A DNA stretch of 64,000 nt, taken from the NCBI GenBank assembly GCA_019915015.1, contig JAHBBC010000039.1, positions 62,001 through 126,000 of the forward strand, given 5' to 3'. The notes beneath the pieces are model-generated. The model searched no databases and was not told where the DNA came from. It saw nothing but the letters and a program-made list of their open reading frames with translations. The translations under genes and the position numbers were made by a program. Source of the stretch: Auriscalpium vulgare. Its lineage: Eukaryota > Basidiomycota > Agaricomycetes > Russulales > Auriscalpiaceae. Positions 26,439 to 36,702 of this stretch are shown here, in pieces (position 1 is the stretch's first letter; the number at the start of each line of letters is the position of its first letter).

Positions 26439-29392
26439 TCAATAACAATCTATAGCCAATGGCATGGTCGTCTGAGTGTCGGGGCCTGTAGTAAATGATG
26501 TAAATGTCATCTGCCTCCCTCCTATTTCCTCAGTCCATGTTTCTTCATTCTCTTGTGGAATGATATCCTCCTCTGGTGGAATGATATTGATAATGGGCCA
26601 TGGGATCTCAAGTTGTACAAGTTCATATCTACCACCCATAATAACATGAGTGGATGCAATGTTAGAAACCAACTAGGGAGCAACTTACGCAGGATTTGAC
26701 TCTTCCACCAAGGTGAGTGACATGTTATATATTCCACACCACAGGGCATCAGATGGGAGAACTAGCTGGGCGTTCATCCTGCTTGTTGCTGGGTCTACTG
26801 TGACAACAAGCTTGAACTCCAGCTCTTCAAATTGCTGTCTGCATCCAGACTCAGAGTTTCTGCCAATTTGACTTGTTGAGCAATCAAGCCAGTACCAAGG
26901 TGTGCTGAACATCATGCAAACTAGAGACACCAACTTGTTGAGTAAAGATCTGGGAGTGAGAGATATGAAGTCACCTTGACTTGGAATGGCATCAATGCCC
27001 AGGTTTGAGCAGTGGTTTATCCACATACAACTATCAGTGGAAAATTTTTTGAGACGACACAAACAGAACAGGGTCAGAAGCCTTCTGGAACCAGCACCAT
27101 GTGGAGGTGTGATAGATATTTGGCAGGAATATCTATGGTAAGAAGTCATCAGCCTGTCATACAAAAGTTGAACTTTTCAATCAGATTCACTGACTTGTAT
27201 TTCAATGAGTCAAAGCAGTACAAATCTTGACTGTACCCTCGCTCAAATATAGGAGAGGCAATGTTGTTCAAGTCAAGAGCATTTTCACTCAATGACATGG
27301 ATGCCCTAACATCATATATGGCATCGGGGTATTTTTCAAGATGATTGCCAATTATGCAAAATTGAGAAGGGCTTGAGGTTGTGAAATAACCAACATCTGC
27401 TAGTTTGTAGTCCGATGGGAACTCCAGTATGAGATCTTCAGGTGGCAAAAGGATGTCGAAGTCTTTTGCGCGAGTTGAAGCCTTAACTAGATGCTCTGAA
27501 ATAACAATAAATACTTAGAAGATGTGTGTACAAAGAGTTTGACCATACCTTCTAAGTAAGCTGATGCCCAGAACCCAATATGATAGATGGATTCTTCAGA
27601 CAGATATTGATAACTTCCTGTTCTAGTTTTACTCTGAAGCTATAAATTTGGTGAGTAAAAGTGCTCAGGCTCTTAGTGGCAACTTACAGCTCCAATCATA
27701 CATTTTTGGACAATGCCATACAATGTAGATCCCGCAATCACTGGAAGTAACATGGCTCCTTCTTGTTTTGATGGCAAGCCAATAACAAGTTTGTTGCCAT
27801 TCATAGTGAAAGTGCTATTCTGATTGTCATGTGTTAGAACTTCAAGAACATGTTTAAACATAGAGATTGTTTTACCAGAAGGAACAGGCAAAGTTGATCA
27901 TCATTCAATGCCAAGGTATTCTTAATGAATGAAGCAGCAGGCTGCATGCTTTTAGACTCTGGGATTGGAGATGATGGCCATAAACACCACTGACATAGAC
28001 ACTTGAATTCTGCACAAATTTATCAAGTCACTACATGAAAGTCTTGTGCAATATCATCAAGTAACATACCACAAAGCCAGCCTTCTTTATGACAAAACAC
28101 AGCTCCTCAGCTTGAGCAGAGTCATATATGTATGATGCGTAGTCATATGCTTCAACTGTGAAAAGCAATATTAGCATATCTTTGGGAAAGCCAGATTGAT
28201 AGAATCTCACCATTTCTAAGCAAGATGAAAGGAATTGGTGCATCCTCATCAGAGTATCCAGCTAATGGGGCAGGTTTGCATGCCTTCAATTGGATCAGGA
28301 TTATATCAAGATGAGATTTGGAATCTGCACACATGAATCTCTGCAGAATTTTCACTTCTTCTGCCCATTGCTTCTAAATTCACACACAAATTAGAAAGAG
28401 ATAACATCCAGATTAGGCTTGAAAATACCTTGGCTGCTGTACTGTTATATGTCTTTACTAAGACCTTCTGTCCCTCGACAAGGCCTTCTGCTGTACCAGA
28501 TAACCAACCACTTGTCTGATGGTGCATTTTCTGCATCAGAACATCAGATTGATGATATCTGCGGAACTAGATGACGGTCAGCACAGAGAGCACACTATTA
28601 CAAAAGGACACATACCCCCAAGGCATCCTTTGATACCGAGACATAATTATTCTGAGTAGAAAGGACAACTTGCCGTATATCCGACAGCTGCGCCGACTGC
28701 AGGTGGAGCGCATACCGTACAGCAACCATTGAGGTAAGCTGCAGTTTCATAATTAGCGCAATCTGAAGACATCCAATTCAGTCATCAGTCTCACTGGAAG
28801 GACACCTGCGTATCCTGCAAACGGCGCTCGTGGTCATCGAGGAGCTCTGAGAATTTCGACCCGGACAAAAGGCGCCGGGCGAAGCTGGCGCCAGCAATCT
28901 GCTCCATGGTATCGCGCATAGAAAGGAGCATACTACAGACAGTCAGTCCGGAGAACACTGACAGCAGTGCGCAGACGTACAGCTCGAACTTAGCGATGCT
29001 ATCGAGCAACTCTTGAGGCGCATCGTCCCACTTGTCTTCCATTGTTCCCTCGAGCTCGCACAGGACCGAGACAGCGCGCTGCGCGAGACGGAGACAGCGA
29101 TCGCGATGGGCTTGGACGCGCTGGACCACGGGTGACGACTGAGCGCTAGTCCACGGGTTCGGACGTGTCGAAGACGTACCGTGTATGCGTCCAAGACGCT
29201 TATGAGAGCCGTCGCGGCGGCCGACACTGCAGGAATCGGCGCCAGCGTCGCGACCTGCGCGATCAGGCTCGTCAGCGACACCGCGGCGTCCAGCACGGGC
29301 GACGCGGCAGGGCGTCGGATCCTCCGCACGGAGAACGTCGTAGCTGAGGCTTGCTGAGCGATAGCAGTCGAACCGCGTATAGAGAGAGGCAT
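26439..29392 (-). CDS. MLKL-like protein: 4-helix-bundle domain plus pseudokinase-like region
   Basis: Multi-exon gene on the minus strand. Exons I can join in phase: 29392-29180, 29120-28981, 28932-28806, 28762-28616, 28566-28429, 28373-28211, then further exons to TGA at 26439. Residues ~55-180 form a helical bundle (VQAHRDRCLRLAQRAVSVL, WDDAPQELLDSIAKFEL, FARRLLSGSKFSELLDDHER) like the HeLo/MLKL-type membrane-active domain found at the N-terminus of many Agaricomycete immune-type proteins. Next comes a degenerate kinase-like part: WLSGTAEGLVEGQ, VLVKTY (possible beta-3 Lys), KQWAEEVKILQRF, AGYSDEDAPIPFILLRNG, FIKNTLALNDDQL, NKLVIGLPSKQEGAM. No HRD or DFG was seen. Later exons (LLPPEDLILEF, LADVGYF, 27149-27448) belong to a C-terminal region I cannot name. 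From 28.7 kb downward the gene is much more AT-rich than its 5' exons. Exact joins between 28200 and 26440 are uncertain. A role in cell-death signalling is inference from the domain type. Confidence 0.65.
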
Positions 29393-31280
29393 GGGGTAGT
29401 GGGAGCTGTTCGGGGACAATGTTTTGTGTAGGTAGCTGGTGGGCGCAGAGAAGAGGAAGCAGGCGAGGATGCGGGGATGGGGACTTATGGGGACTTGTGG
29501 ATGCGTATGGGCGACATATGGGCCCTTGTGGACGCTTATGGGCGACAACTTACAAGGCATCAGCGCTTAGCATGCGCGTACCTGTCATTAGCCGCAGGCG
29601 CCCGTCGCATTGTGACGAAAAGCGTACGTGCCGGGAAATGCTTGCCCTGAGGTCGCGTACGACCTGCGAAGCCTCGGCTCTGGCAGCACAGCGGTGGTTT
29701 TCGCACATTTGCTTCGAGGGGCTGCGGCTTGTGACAAGCGTGTGCGCAAGGAGGAGCGAAGTGAGGTGGAACGCGCAAGAAATATCGTTGTCGCAGTGCG
29801 TACAAAGATCGATTGAGTAAGGTTACACGTCTTGTTGTCAAGACGAACATTAGAAAGCGAAAGGCGGTACAAGGGCAACGACGTACCATGCTTATGAATG
29901 TTCCACGATGCACTCGTCCCATCGGCCTTGTGCAACGCTCTGCTATACCGTTGCCCGAACCACTCTCGTCCACTCGCAACACGCGATTCTTCGTCGACGG
30001 GACCAGTGTTTCCGTGCCAAGCGAGATCGCGCGGTAAGTCTTGCCCAGCCTGCCGCAGAGCCCTGTCTTCACGCGAGTCGCCAGTGGACCGATCTTCAGA
30101 AGGGTTCGAAAGCGACAGGCATAGCAGCCCACCTACATCCGCTCAATGCTCAATTGCGGTCCTCTAGTTTCGTTGCGAGGGATCACAGCGTATGCATGTG
30201 GCTTCGGCAACTTTGCGAGGATACACACGCGTTGCCGAATGGCAAGACGATCTTCAGGAAAATTGCAAACAATGAATCGGGGAGAGCTCGGTCTCAAGCT
30301 CGCGGGGTCGTTCAAACGTCGAAGGGAGTGAAAATCTATGCAAGTCGTCAGTGAGCGCAGAGTCAAAACCGGGAGAACGACGCACCCCAAGTTCTGCGCA
30401 TCCGACACACCGACCTACTCAGCGGATCATCATCTCCAAGTTGTTAATCTCGATGTCTTGGGGAGGTGGTACGGCTGCCTGTCGTTGTGCGTCGTGTTTG
30501 AAGCAGTGCTTGTCTGTCGACAGATATCGGCGTATCGCGCGAAGGTGCGAAGGTAAGATCCACTGTAACAGGCTATGGATGGATGGACTTACCACTGATG
30601 TTCTGGGCCGAGACCGATCCCATCCTAACAGACGTGTACCAGAAGACAGAGTCCGGTAGATGTGTAGTCGGTTGTGGGCTCTGTCACGAAGGTGCGACCG
30701 TGCCGTCACCCGTGCGACCTGGTCGCCGAATCAAACCGATCCTCTTGCTTCATCCACCATCCGCAGGACAACCGCCTCGTGTTATGCGTTCAGCTCCGTT
30801 GGCAGAGTGACTCATCTGACTTCTGTAGCTCCTCAAAGTTCCGTCTGTCCACCTTCGAGGTAGTTTCAATCGAGCAACAACCGCGAGCCGCCAGCAGCTG
30901 GCCATGATTCGCCTTCGAATTCATCCTGACAGCACCCTAGCAACTGCGCTCGACCATCGACACTGTCCTGGTACCCGCACAGGAGCATCTGCTTGATCTG
31001 CTCATGCCATCGTGAGTCGTGTCTTCCCCGGCTGCCTTGCTCTACCTCACCGTCTTTGTTTGCAGCGCATGTTCATCGACGTCATCCGTGCGCTTCCCGC
31101 TGCTCGTGCGTCCTGCGATGCCTCCACCATTCCCCGCTGCGAGCCATACCCTCCGCGCCGCCTCTACCTGCCTCTGCGCGTTTGAGGGTGAAGGAACTCC
31201 ATCAACACGCTGAGCAGCACGTAAGGTATGTGCCTATCGACTTTCTGTACTTCCCTCTCTAACACTACACCGTAAGGATC
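29393..31280. repeat. Left arm of an inverted pair with 59721-61619
   Basis: The region upstream of the MLKL-like gene recurs in inverted orientation at 59721-61619. Anchors: the sequence just before the ATG (29393-29437 versus 61548-61593, about 85% alike, including CCCCGAACAGCT); 29588-29935 versus 61079-61408, whose translations share YAFRHNATGA and RLDNKTC; 30425-30540 versus 60470-60590 (GGCAGCCGTACCACCTCC); and 31224-31280 versus 59716-59755 plus 33478-33499. Overall similarity is perhaps 75-80%, so it is an old duplication. It contains promoter sequence and fragments of unidentified coding sequence on the minus strand. Confidence 0.7.
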
Positions 31281-31605
31281 GATATTTGGGAACACGCACG
31301 CCCATCTCCCAGTCGCACCCCTCTCCCCGTACTCGATCCGGCTTCGCAACACTACGCCGACCTCGCAGCGCGCAATTCGCCCGGCAGGGCCTTGACCACC
31401 ACGCTAATTTGCCGGGTCCTCAAACGGTAAACGCAAGAGGGTTGCGCATCCACCCGGATCGCGCGGCGACACCGAGCTGGAGTATGTGATTCGCGCGTGC
31501 GTCACGATTATGGTGGGCGAGGAGCAGATTGGGCGATGCAGCACGGTGGAGGCGACGGCACGGGCTGCGTCGAAGCGCTCCGGTGCGCTGGTCTAGACGT
31601 TTCAC
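30900..31605 (+). pseudogene. Fragment of an unidentified protein gene
   Basis: Protein-like segments on the plus strand: TIDTVLVPAQEHLLDLL, an intron (GTGAGT...TTGCAG, 31014-31067), MFIDVIRALPAARASC, YPPRRLYLPLR, an in-frame TGA, KELHQHAEQHV, an intron-like GTATGT stretch, RIDIWEHARPSPSRTPLP, HYADLAARNSPGRAL, and finally GDTELEYVIRACVTIMVGEE to a stop near 31596. The pieces read like one protein but are broken by a stop, and I do not recognise the family. Related fragments occur at 59735-59960 and 23390-23610. Confidence 0.42.
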
Positions 31606-32728
31606 ACAGGTGCGTCGTGATGTTTGTGTCCTTTCGGGCGACTGATATTGATGTTAGCCACCTTGCAGCCGGTGTTGAATACTGTGCGCACTGCGCACAG
31701 GGTACACAGACAACCGTCGAAGATTATGTTTTTGAAGGCAATGAGCAGACACATGCCGCGCCGGTATGAGCCACAACATGCTGATGTTATGGTATGGTTT
31801 ACTCTTCATGTAGCAATGCAGCCCAATGACTTGCTCTTAACAGGAAGATAACAGGAAGATAGAGGATGTACGAACGCACGGTCGCGGGGGCTCACCACGA
31901 CGTTAGTTGACGCAAACGACAGGTACCAGGACTATTAGGGACGTGCTCATGCCGGACGCTACGTGCCTCGAGGGTGCGGAATCGTGAGGCAGGGTCGGCG
32001 TGTACATATGTATACAATCCATAACCGCAGAATTCACCCGTCAGCACAACGTGGTCAAGCCAGCCCGAGCGCATGACCGAGAGAGGCAAGATGGATTGCG
32101 ACAAAGAGAATGTGGCATACATGGATAGGAAATAGATCAAGATGCACAAATCGGAGGATAACTACTATGCAGCCAGAGGAGGCCGGAAAGCTGAGCTGCG
32201 TATGCGACAGGCTGAGCTGCGTGAGCGGGCATCGTGGTTCGGGGAAGGTGGCAACGGAGGCCGAGGTGGACGCAGGCGTGGCTGTCGGTGGCGAGGCGGC
32301 AAGTACTTGTCAGATCCTTTCGAATCGCGTTGAAGAAGGCGCCTTTCTGAACCACAGTCCAAGCTCGGCGGGCATGCAGACAGTCCAATATCGCCGGCGT
32401 GTCGACAGCTCAAGCGCTCATCGACACCTCGGTCCCAGAGCTTGTTCTGCCCTTCGCGTGCACCCGCATTTGTGCTAGAGTTTTGTCGCTCCAACTCCTT
32501 GCAGTACGCCAGCGATAAAACCTAGACCATCGCTCGCTGGCTCACGCAGTGCATATATGCCCCGCATCCTCGAAGTATGTAACGTCCTACACGAGCGCGG
32601 CCGTCTCGTCTTGCCCGTGGTCCCATCGATGGCCTGCCAGAGCGAACCGCGGGTTGGGGAGGTAGGAAGGCGTCCCATAGGTCCGCATCGGGGCAGTTGC
32701 AAGGTCGGGGTAGAATTGGGCGTGTGTG
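31606..32728. other. Intergenic, no gene recognised
   Basis: About 1.1 kb between the gene fragment and the TIR element. Overlapping frames at 32110-32500 have no family signature. The part near 32700 (GGGCGTGTGTG) continues the inverted-pair alignment up to the TIR element insertion. Confidence 0.4.
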
Positions 32729-32730
32729 TA

Positions 32731-33456
32731 CTGTACTTTTTCGACCATAAGTTCAAATGAATTTTGCGTGACCCGTGACCAATCTGGAAGTTCGCCGGGG
32801 TCACGGTTCCAATTGGGTTCGGACGCGTGACCGGAGTTCCGAGCGCGTGTAGCCATGGCCGGCGCGTGCAGCCTTGGCCGTGCTGCAACAATCGACCATG
32901 GCTGTCAACAACCATGGTCGTCGTTTCTATCTGCATTGTTCTCTGTACTCTTATAAGACATGATCTTTTCCGCTGCTATAGCTCGACTTTCCGTCACTTT
33001 CACTGTCTCCGATGTCTCTCTCAGGCTCTCCTTCTCCTCTTCATGAGTTTGAAGACATCTTGTTGAGCTTCAAAGCCCCGAAGCGCTATGTGCGTCTCAT
33101 TCCCGACGCCGAGATGCCTATCACTGAATTTCTTGGCTTGACACTTCCCACTGTTGATCTCGTCTCTGCAGAGAGCAGTCATGTCTTCTGTCACACTCAT
33201 CCTTCATCGGGGCTACTCCCACTCATGGAAATCCCAATTCCCTCCCCTTTCATTGTCAAGGCACTCAAGGATGCTGCAAACACACGGTACGAAGCGTACG
33301 AGGCTCATTAGAAGCGATTCATACACTCTACATAGTCTGTACAATATGTCACGTATTTAAGTTCTTCCTACTGCGTGCGTGCGTGACCCGAGGAGCCCGA
33401 AGTTCACGACGGGGGCCAAGGGGACGCGTGACGAACTTATGGTCGAAAAAGTACAG
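32731..33456. mobile_element. TIR transposon (726 bp) with TA target duplication
   Basis: Perfect 24-bp terminal inverted repeats at 32731-32754 and 33433-33456 (outermost bases CTGTACTTTTTCG) are flanked by TA (32729-32730 and 33457-33458). TA duplication and short perfect TIRs fit the Tc1/mariner group. There is no transposase, so this is a MITE-like non-autonomous copy. It carries its own TATA-like box and a 99-codon ORF. The flanks show it inserted into the right arm of the inverted pair, about 40 bp outside the outer retrotransposon. Confidence 0.82.
33012..33311 (+). CDS. ORF carried inside the TIR element, 99 aa, unknown
   Basis: Starts MSLSGSPSPLHEFEDIL and ends YEAYEAH-stop. A TATA-like CTTATAAGA sits about 60 nt upstream (around 32951), followed by a CT-rich leader, which looks like a functional basidiomycete promoter. 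It is not a transposase and matches no family I know. The composition is balanced and the translation protein-like (RYVRLIPDAEMPITEFLGL). It could be the first exon of a captured host gene or an element-specific gene. Confidence 0.45.
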   Translation: MSLSGSPSPLHEFEDILLSFKAPKRYVRLIPDAEMPITEFLGLTLPTVDLVSAESSHVFCHTHPSSGLLPLMEIPIPSPFIVKALKDAANTRYEAYEAH

Positions 33457-33499
33457 TAGTATCCACTGGAGCATGTCGATCCTTGTGGTGCAGTGTTAG

Positions 33500-33798
33500 T
33501 GTAACGTCGATACCCTTGTACTCAGGTGGTCACGCCTGTAGAATCGTACCCACGTATATCGACGTGGGCTGAGTATGATTCGATGGGGCGCGAGTAGTGA
33601 AAGTACAAAAGATGTCCTCTCCCAAGGAGAGGACGGATATATATATGCTACTCTTACATAATCCCATCCCATCAATGATCCGAGGCTGTTCCCCAGGAAC
33701 AGCCACTTCACCTCAGCCCAGCTCCGAACGTTACCTGGAACCCGCGGTTCCGCATATGTTGGTCGTCCAAGTAGGACGACCGGTCCGAATACACTACA
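33500..33798 (-). repeat. 3' LTR of the outer element
   Basis: 299 bp, plus-strand ends TGTA...TACA. Contains five perfect short hairpins: 33549-33568 (7-bp stem), 33614-33634 (9), 33684-33704 (9), 33737-33751 (6) and 33761-33781 (8). On the coding (minus) strand a TATATATAT stretch (about 33636-33644) lies just before the GTCCTCTCC hairpin, a plausible core promoter. Confidence 0.95.
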
Positions 33799-33812
33799 CC
33801 CTCCCCCTGGGG
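33799..33812 (-). other. Polypurine tract of the outer element
   Basis: On the minus strand CCAGGGGGAGGG abuts the 3' LTR start (TGTAGTG). This is the usual position of the plus-strand primer in Ty3/Gypsy elements. Confidence 0.75.
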
Positions 33813-33910
33813 ATCGATAACGATCCTCCAGCTGGTTATGGGCCCAACTTCTGCATGATGATAATCTTGTAGGCGACCGCCGTGTCCCTCCCCCTGTTCC
33901 GAGTCCACAC

Positions 33911-36556
33911 TCACTCCCCCTTGGGTTCGCCCATGGGTGAGGGGGAGTCGGGCTGCACAGCATCGACCGCAATGTCGTCTTCATTGCTGGTGGACGCAGG
34001 CATCATCCCCGTAGTGTGTTCAACACTAGCGGGGGCCGACTCCGCGCCCTCTGGTATGTCGTCGACAACGACGTCCATGGGAGCGGGGTTGCTCGTGGAT
34101 GGATCGGCGGAGGATGGGGTGGTAGCGGTGCCCACCGGCGCAGTACCTCCCGCCGGCAGAGGTGCAGTAGCCAGGTCCACCCGGCTGGATGGAGTCGTCC
34201 GTGCCGGGGATGGGAAGCGGAATAGCGTACCGTGGAGTGCGAGCATCTCACCTACGGTGGGATACTCGGTCCACTCGGACTCATCCTGCGGGTCCCGCTC
34301 GCTAGCACGGTTGCGCTTCGCACGGGCGAAGCGCTCCATCGCGCGGATCTGCTGGACAGAGTATCCGGCGTTAGCGATGTGGGCCGCAATGTCCTCGAAC
34401 GTCAGGTTGTGGGTGTCGCCTGTAAAGGCGATCCCAGTGCCGCCGGGGCCCGAGAACTCGATCGTAGACCCCAGGTCATGGATGAGATGCTCGGTGAGAT
34501 GCGGGATGGACAGCATCTGCGTTGCGGCATGCATAAAGCGCAGTCGCGCGTTGCGCTGGTCCTCTGAGTTCCCAGCTGGAGCGAGCCGCCTGTAGTCCAA
34601 GAACGCCTGCACGTAGAACAGTGCAGGCTGCTCATGGGGCTCGACTCCAGAGGGAGTCTGACTGGGATGCGCCCTCCAGAACTCCAACCAGCGTGGCGCT
34701 GGTTCATCAAGGTGTGGCGGACCAACACGTTGTGGCACCGGCGGTGGGTAGATGGAGGCGCTCAGGTCATCGGGGACCAAGTCGTGTACGCTGGCGAATC
34801 CGTCCAATGGGACGGCATCGTCCGCGTTGTTAGCGCGGCGCGCCTTTTTCTTCTTGCGCTTCTTCTTCTTGTCGCTCATCTCGACGTCTGCGTCGGGTTG
34901 AGTTGTCTGTGCGGAGGCGTCGCCACGCTGTGCTACGGCGGCGGCTGTGCCTCCGCGTGCTGGCGGCTGCCCAGTGCGTTTAGTCCCCGGGACTGTAGCA
35001 CTTGGTGCACTCGTTCTCGTCGGCCACTGTGCATTGTTGTTGGGTGGCGCGCTCGTGCTTGCGGTCCTCGGGACCGTGGTGTTTGCGCTTGACCATCCCA
35101 TGGCCATGCCTCTCGTCGGTGGGCCCGCGTTTGTTGTCCTTGGGACAATGGCGGGCCTGTTCGGTGCACCCCTCCCCCTTGGCGCGGGTTGGGGTCCGAA
35201 CCGTGCCAAATTGCGCTGTGTGGCCGTGAGCACACGCGGAGGTCGAAGGAAGTAGTGCCGCTGCGAGTATTGCTGCAGCACGTACATCGCGAGCGGCGTG
35301 CGGTTGGCGGGGCTGGCGTCGTTGATGACGCGTAGCCAGTCGCGTATCGTCTCGGCCGCGTCATCGTCTGCGATGCCGCGGTTGAACTGATCATCGACTT
35401 GTGCGCGGGCGTGCCCCTGCCCTTGCGACACTAGTATGCCCGTGAACGGGTCGTACGGTCGTTCTGCAGGCGGCACGGGGAGCGACACGCCAACGCCCGC
35501 GCCCGCGGCAGGCCAGGAACTTCCCCACGGCTGGGGCGGTCCCCAGCTCTCCGATGTCGCGGTGGGCTGAGACGTGGCGGTTCCCCAGCCGTCCGGCACG
35601 GCGGCGGGCTGGGACGCGGGGGATCCCCAACTGTTTGACGTCGAGGTAGGCTGGGACACAGCGGATCTGGTCCATTGGGACGATCCGGTAGGTCCCCAGC
35701 TTCCCGTCGTCGAAGTGGGTTGTGATGATGCGGACGGGGAGAGCGCGGGCGGTGCGCGCGAGTTACTTTTCTTTTCGCGCTCGCGCGCCTTCTTCTCCCG
35801 ACGGAGCTTCAGGGTGTACTCCCTGTCGGCCGCCTTCTTCTCGCGTTCACGGATATCTTCCTCGTCCTCGTCGTCCGAGTAATCGTCGTCGTCGTACACG
35901 TGCTCGCTGCGAGCACGTTTCTGTCCGGCAGGCGCACTCGTGGACGGGGTGGCAGTCGGCTGCGACTGCACGACGGATGGTACCGGGAGCGGTGCGCTGG
36001 TCGGGACTGTAGCCGGCGTCGACTGCGACGCTGGGACAGTACTGGCGACGAGCGCTACCGGGGGACGGGGTTCTTGTGGCGCGGCGGGGCGCTCGTCGAG
36101 TTGGCGGCGGAGCTCCCGAGCCTCGTTGCGCGATTCGTTGCGCTCCCGACGCAGTCGGTCGGACTCGGTCTGCCAGCGCTCGATAGCGAGTTCGGCCTCG
36201 CGCAGACGAACCTCCTCGTACGCCCTGGCCGCGTCCAGTGCGCGCATCAGGTCCTCCTGGTCGGCCGTGAACGCGGCATCGTAGTGCTGGCCGTACAAGG
36301 TGTCACAGTCGCAGGGACGGTGACGCACCATGCGTGTGACCGGGTCGTAAGCCCAGCTGGCACCAGAGAAGAAGCCTCTGGCGGCTGGGGTGGCAGTCGG
36401 TTGGCCCTCCGTCGCTGCGGCGGGCTGCGTCGCGGTGGCGGTGGGCGGCGGGTCTGTCACCATAGGTGACTGCCCGCTATCCAGAGGGGACGAGGGAGCA
36501 GGGGTGTGGTGTTGGTAGGCAGGGGGATCGCTGTTGCGTCGCGGTGTGGGTGTCAT
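33911..36556 (-). CDS. Additional ORF of the outer chromovirus, 881 aa
   Basis: Lies 146 nt after the pol stop on the same strand and about 110 nt before the 3' LTR. ATG at 36556 (MTPTPRRN). Domain order: a Pro/Thr-rich start; a motif RHRPCDC with DQEDLMRAL (around residues 75-110); a long charged coiled coil (EVRLREAELAIERWQ, SDRLRRERNESRNEARELRR); an Asp/Glu cluster with Lys/Arg repeats (EKKAADREY); a Gln/Ser/Trp-rich repeat region (SQPTSTSNSWG units, about residues 290-350); a basic patch KKKKRKKKKARR (likely NLS); and a helical C-terminal domain (WLEFWRAHP, MHAATQMLSIPHL, FEDIAAHIANAGYS). It has no transmembrane segment and so is not a classical env. A related ORF occurs in the element at 61.6 kb. 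Function unknown. Confidence 0.85.
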   Translation of the reverse strand: MTPTPRRNSDPPAYQHHTPAPSSPLDSGQSPMVTDPPPTATATQPAAATEGQPTATPAARGFFSGASWAYDPVTRMVRHRPCDCDTLYGQHYDAAFTADQEDLMRALDAARAYEEVRLREAELAIERWQTESDRLRRERNESRNEARELRRQLDERPAAPQEPRPPVALVASTVPASQSTPATVPTSAPLPVPSVVQSQPTATPSTSAPAGQKRARSEHVYDDDDYSDDEDEEDIREREKKAADREYTLKLRREKKAREREKKSNSRAPPALSPSASSQPTSTTGSWGPTGSSQWTRSAVSQPTSTSNSWGSPASQPAAVPDGWGTATSQPTATSESWGPPQPWGSSWPAAGAGVGVSLPVPPAERPYDPFTGILVSQGQGHARAQVDDQFNRGIADDDAAETIRDWLRVINDASPANRTPLAMYVLQQYSQRHYFLRPPRVLTATQRNLARFGPQPAPRGRGAPNRPAIVPRTTNAGPPTRGMAMGWSSANTTVPRTASTSAPPNNNAQWPTRTSAPSATVPGTKRTGQPPARGGTAAAVAQRGDASAQTTQPDADVEMSDKKKKRKKKKARRANNADDAVPLDGFASVHDLVPDDLSASIYPPPVPQRVGPPHLDEPAPRWLEFWRAHPSQTPSGVEPHEQPALFYVQAFLDYRRLAPAGNSEDQRNARLRFMHAATQMLSIPHLTEHLIHDLGSTIEFSGPGGTGIAFTGDTHNLTFEDIAAHIANAGYSVQQIRAMERFARAKRNRASERDPQDESEWTEYPTVGEMLALHGTLFRFPSPARTTPSSRVDLATAPLPAGGTAPVGTATTPSSADPSTSNPAPMDVVVDDIPEGAESAPASVEHTTGMMPASTSNEDDIAVDAVQPDSPSPMGEPKGE

Positions 36557-36702
36557 TTTAGTATGAGATGGGCGAGGGACGGAGAAGTCGAAAGCGCCCG
36601 TAGGGCGTCTTTAAGCTTTCCGCGCCCTGCTTATCTCATCTGATATGACAGTCCATCGGGATCGCGATCTATGATCCCTGATGGTACCTCGCTATGCTAA
36701 CT

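Noticed and set aside
33911..36556. Envelope (env) gene of the outer element
   Set aside because: No signal peptide or transmembrane segment; the coiled coil and NLS-like run point elsewhere.
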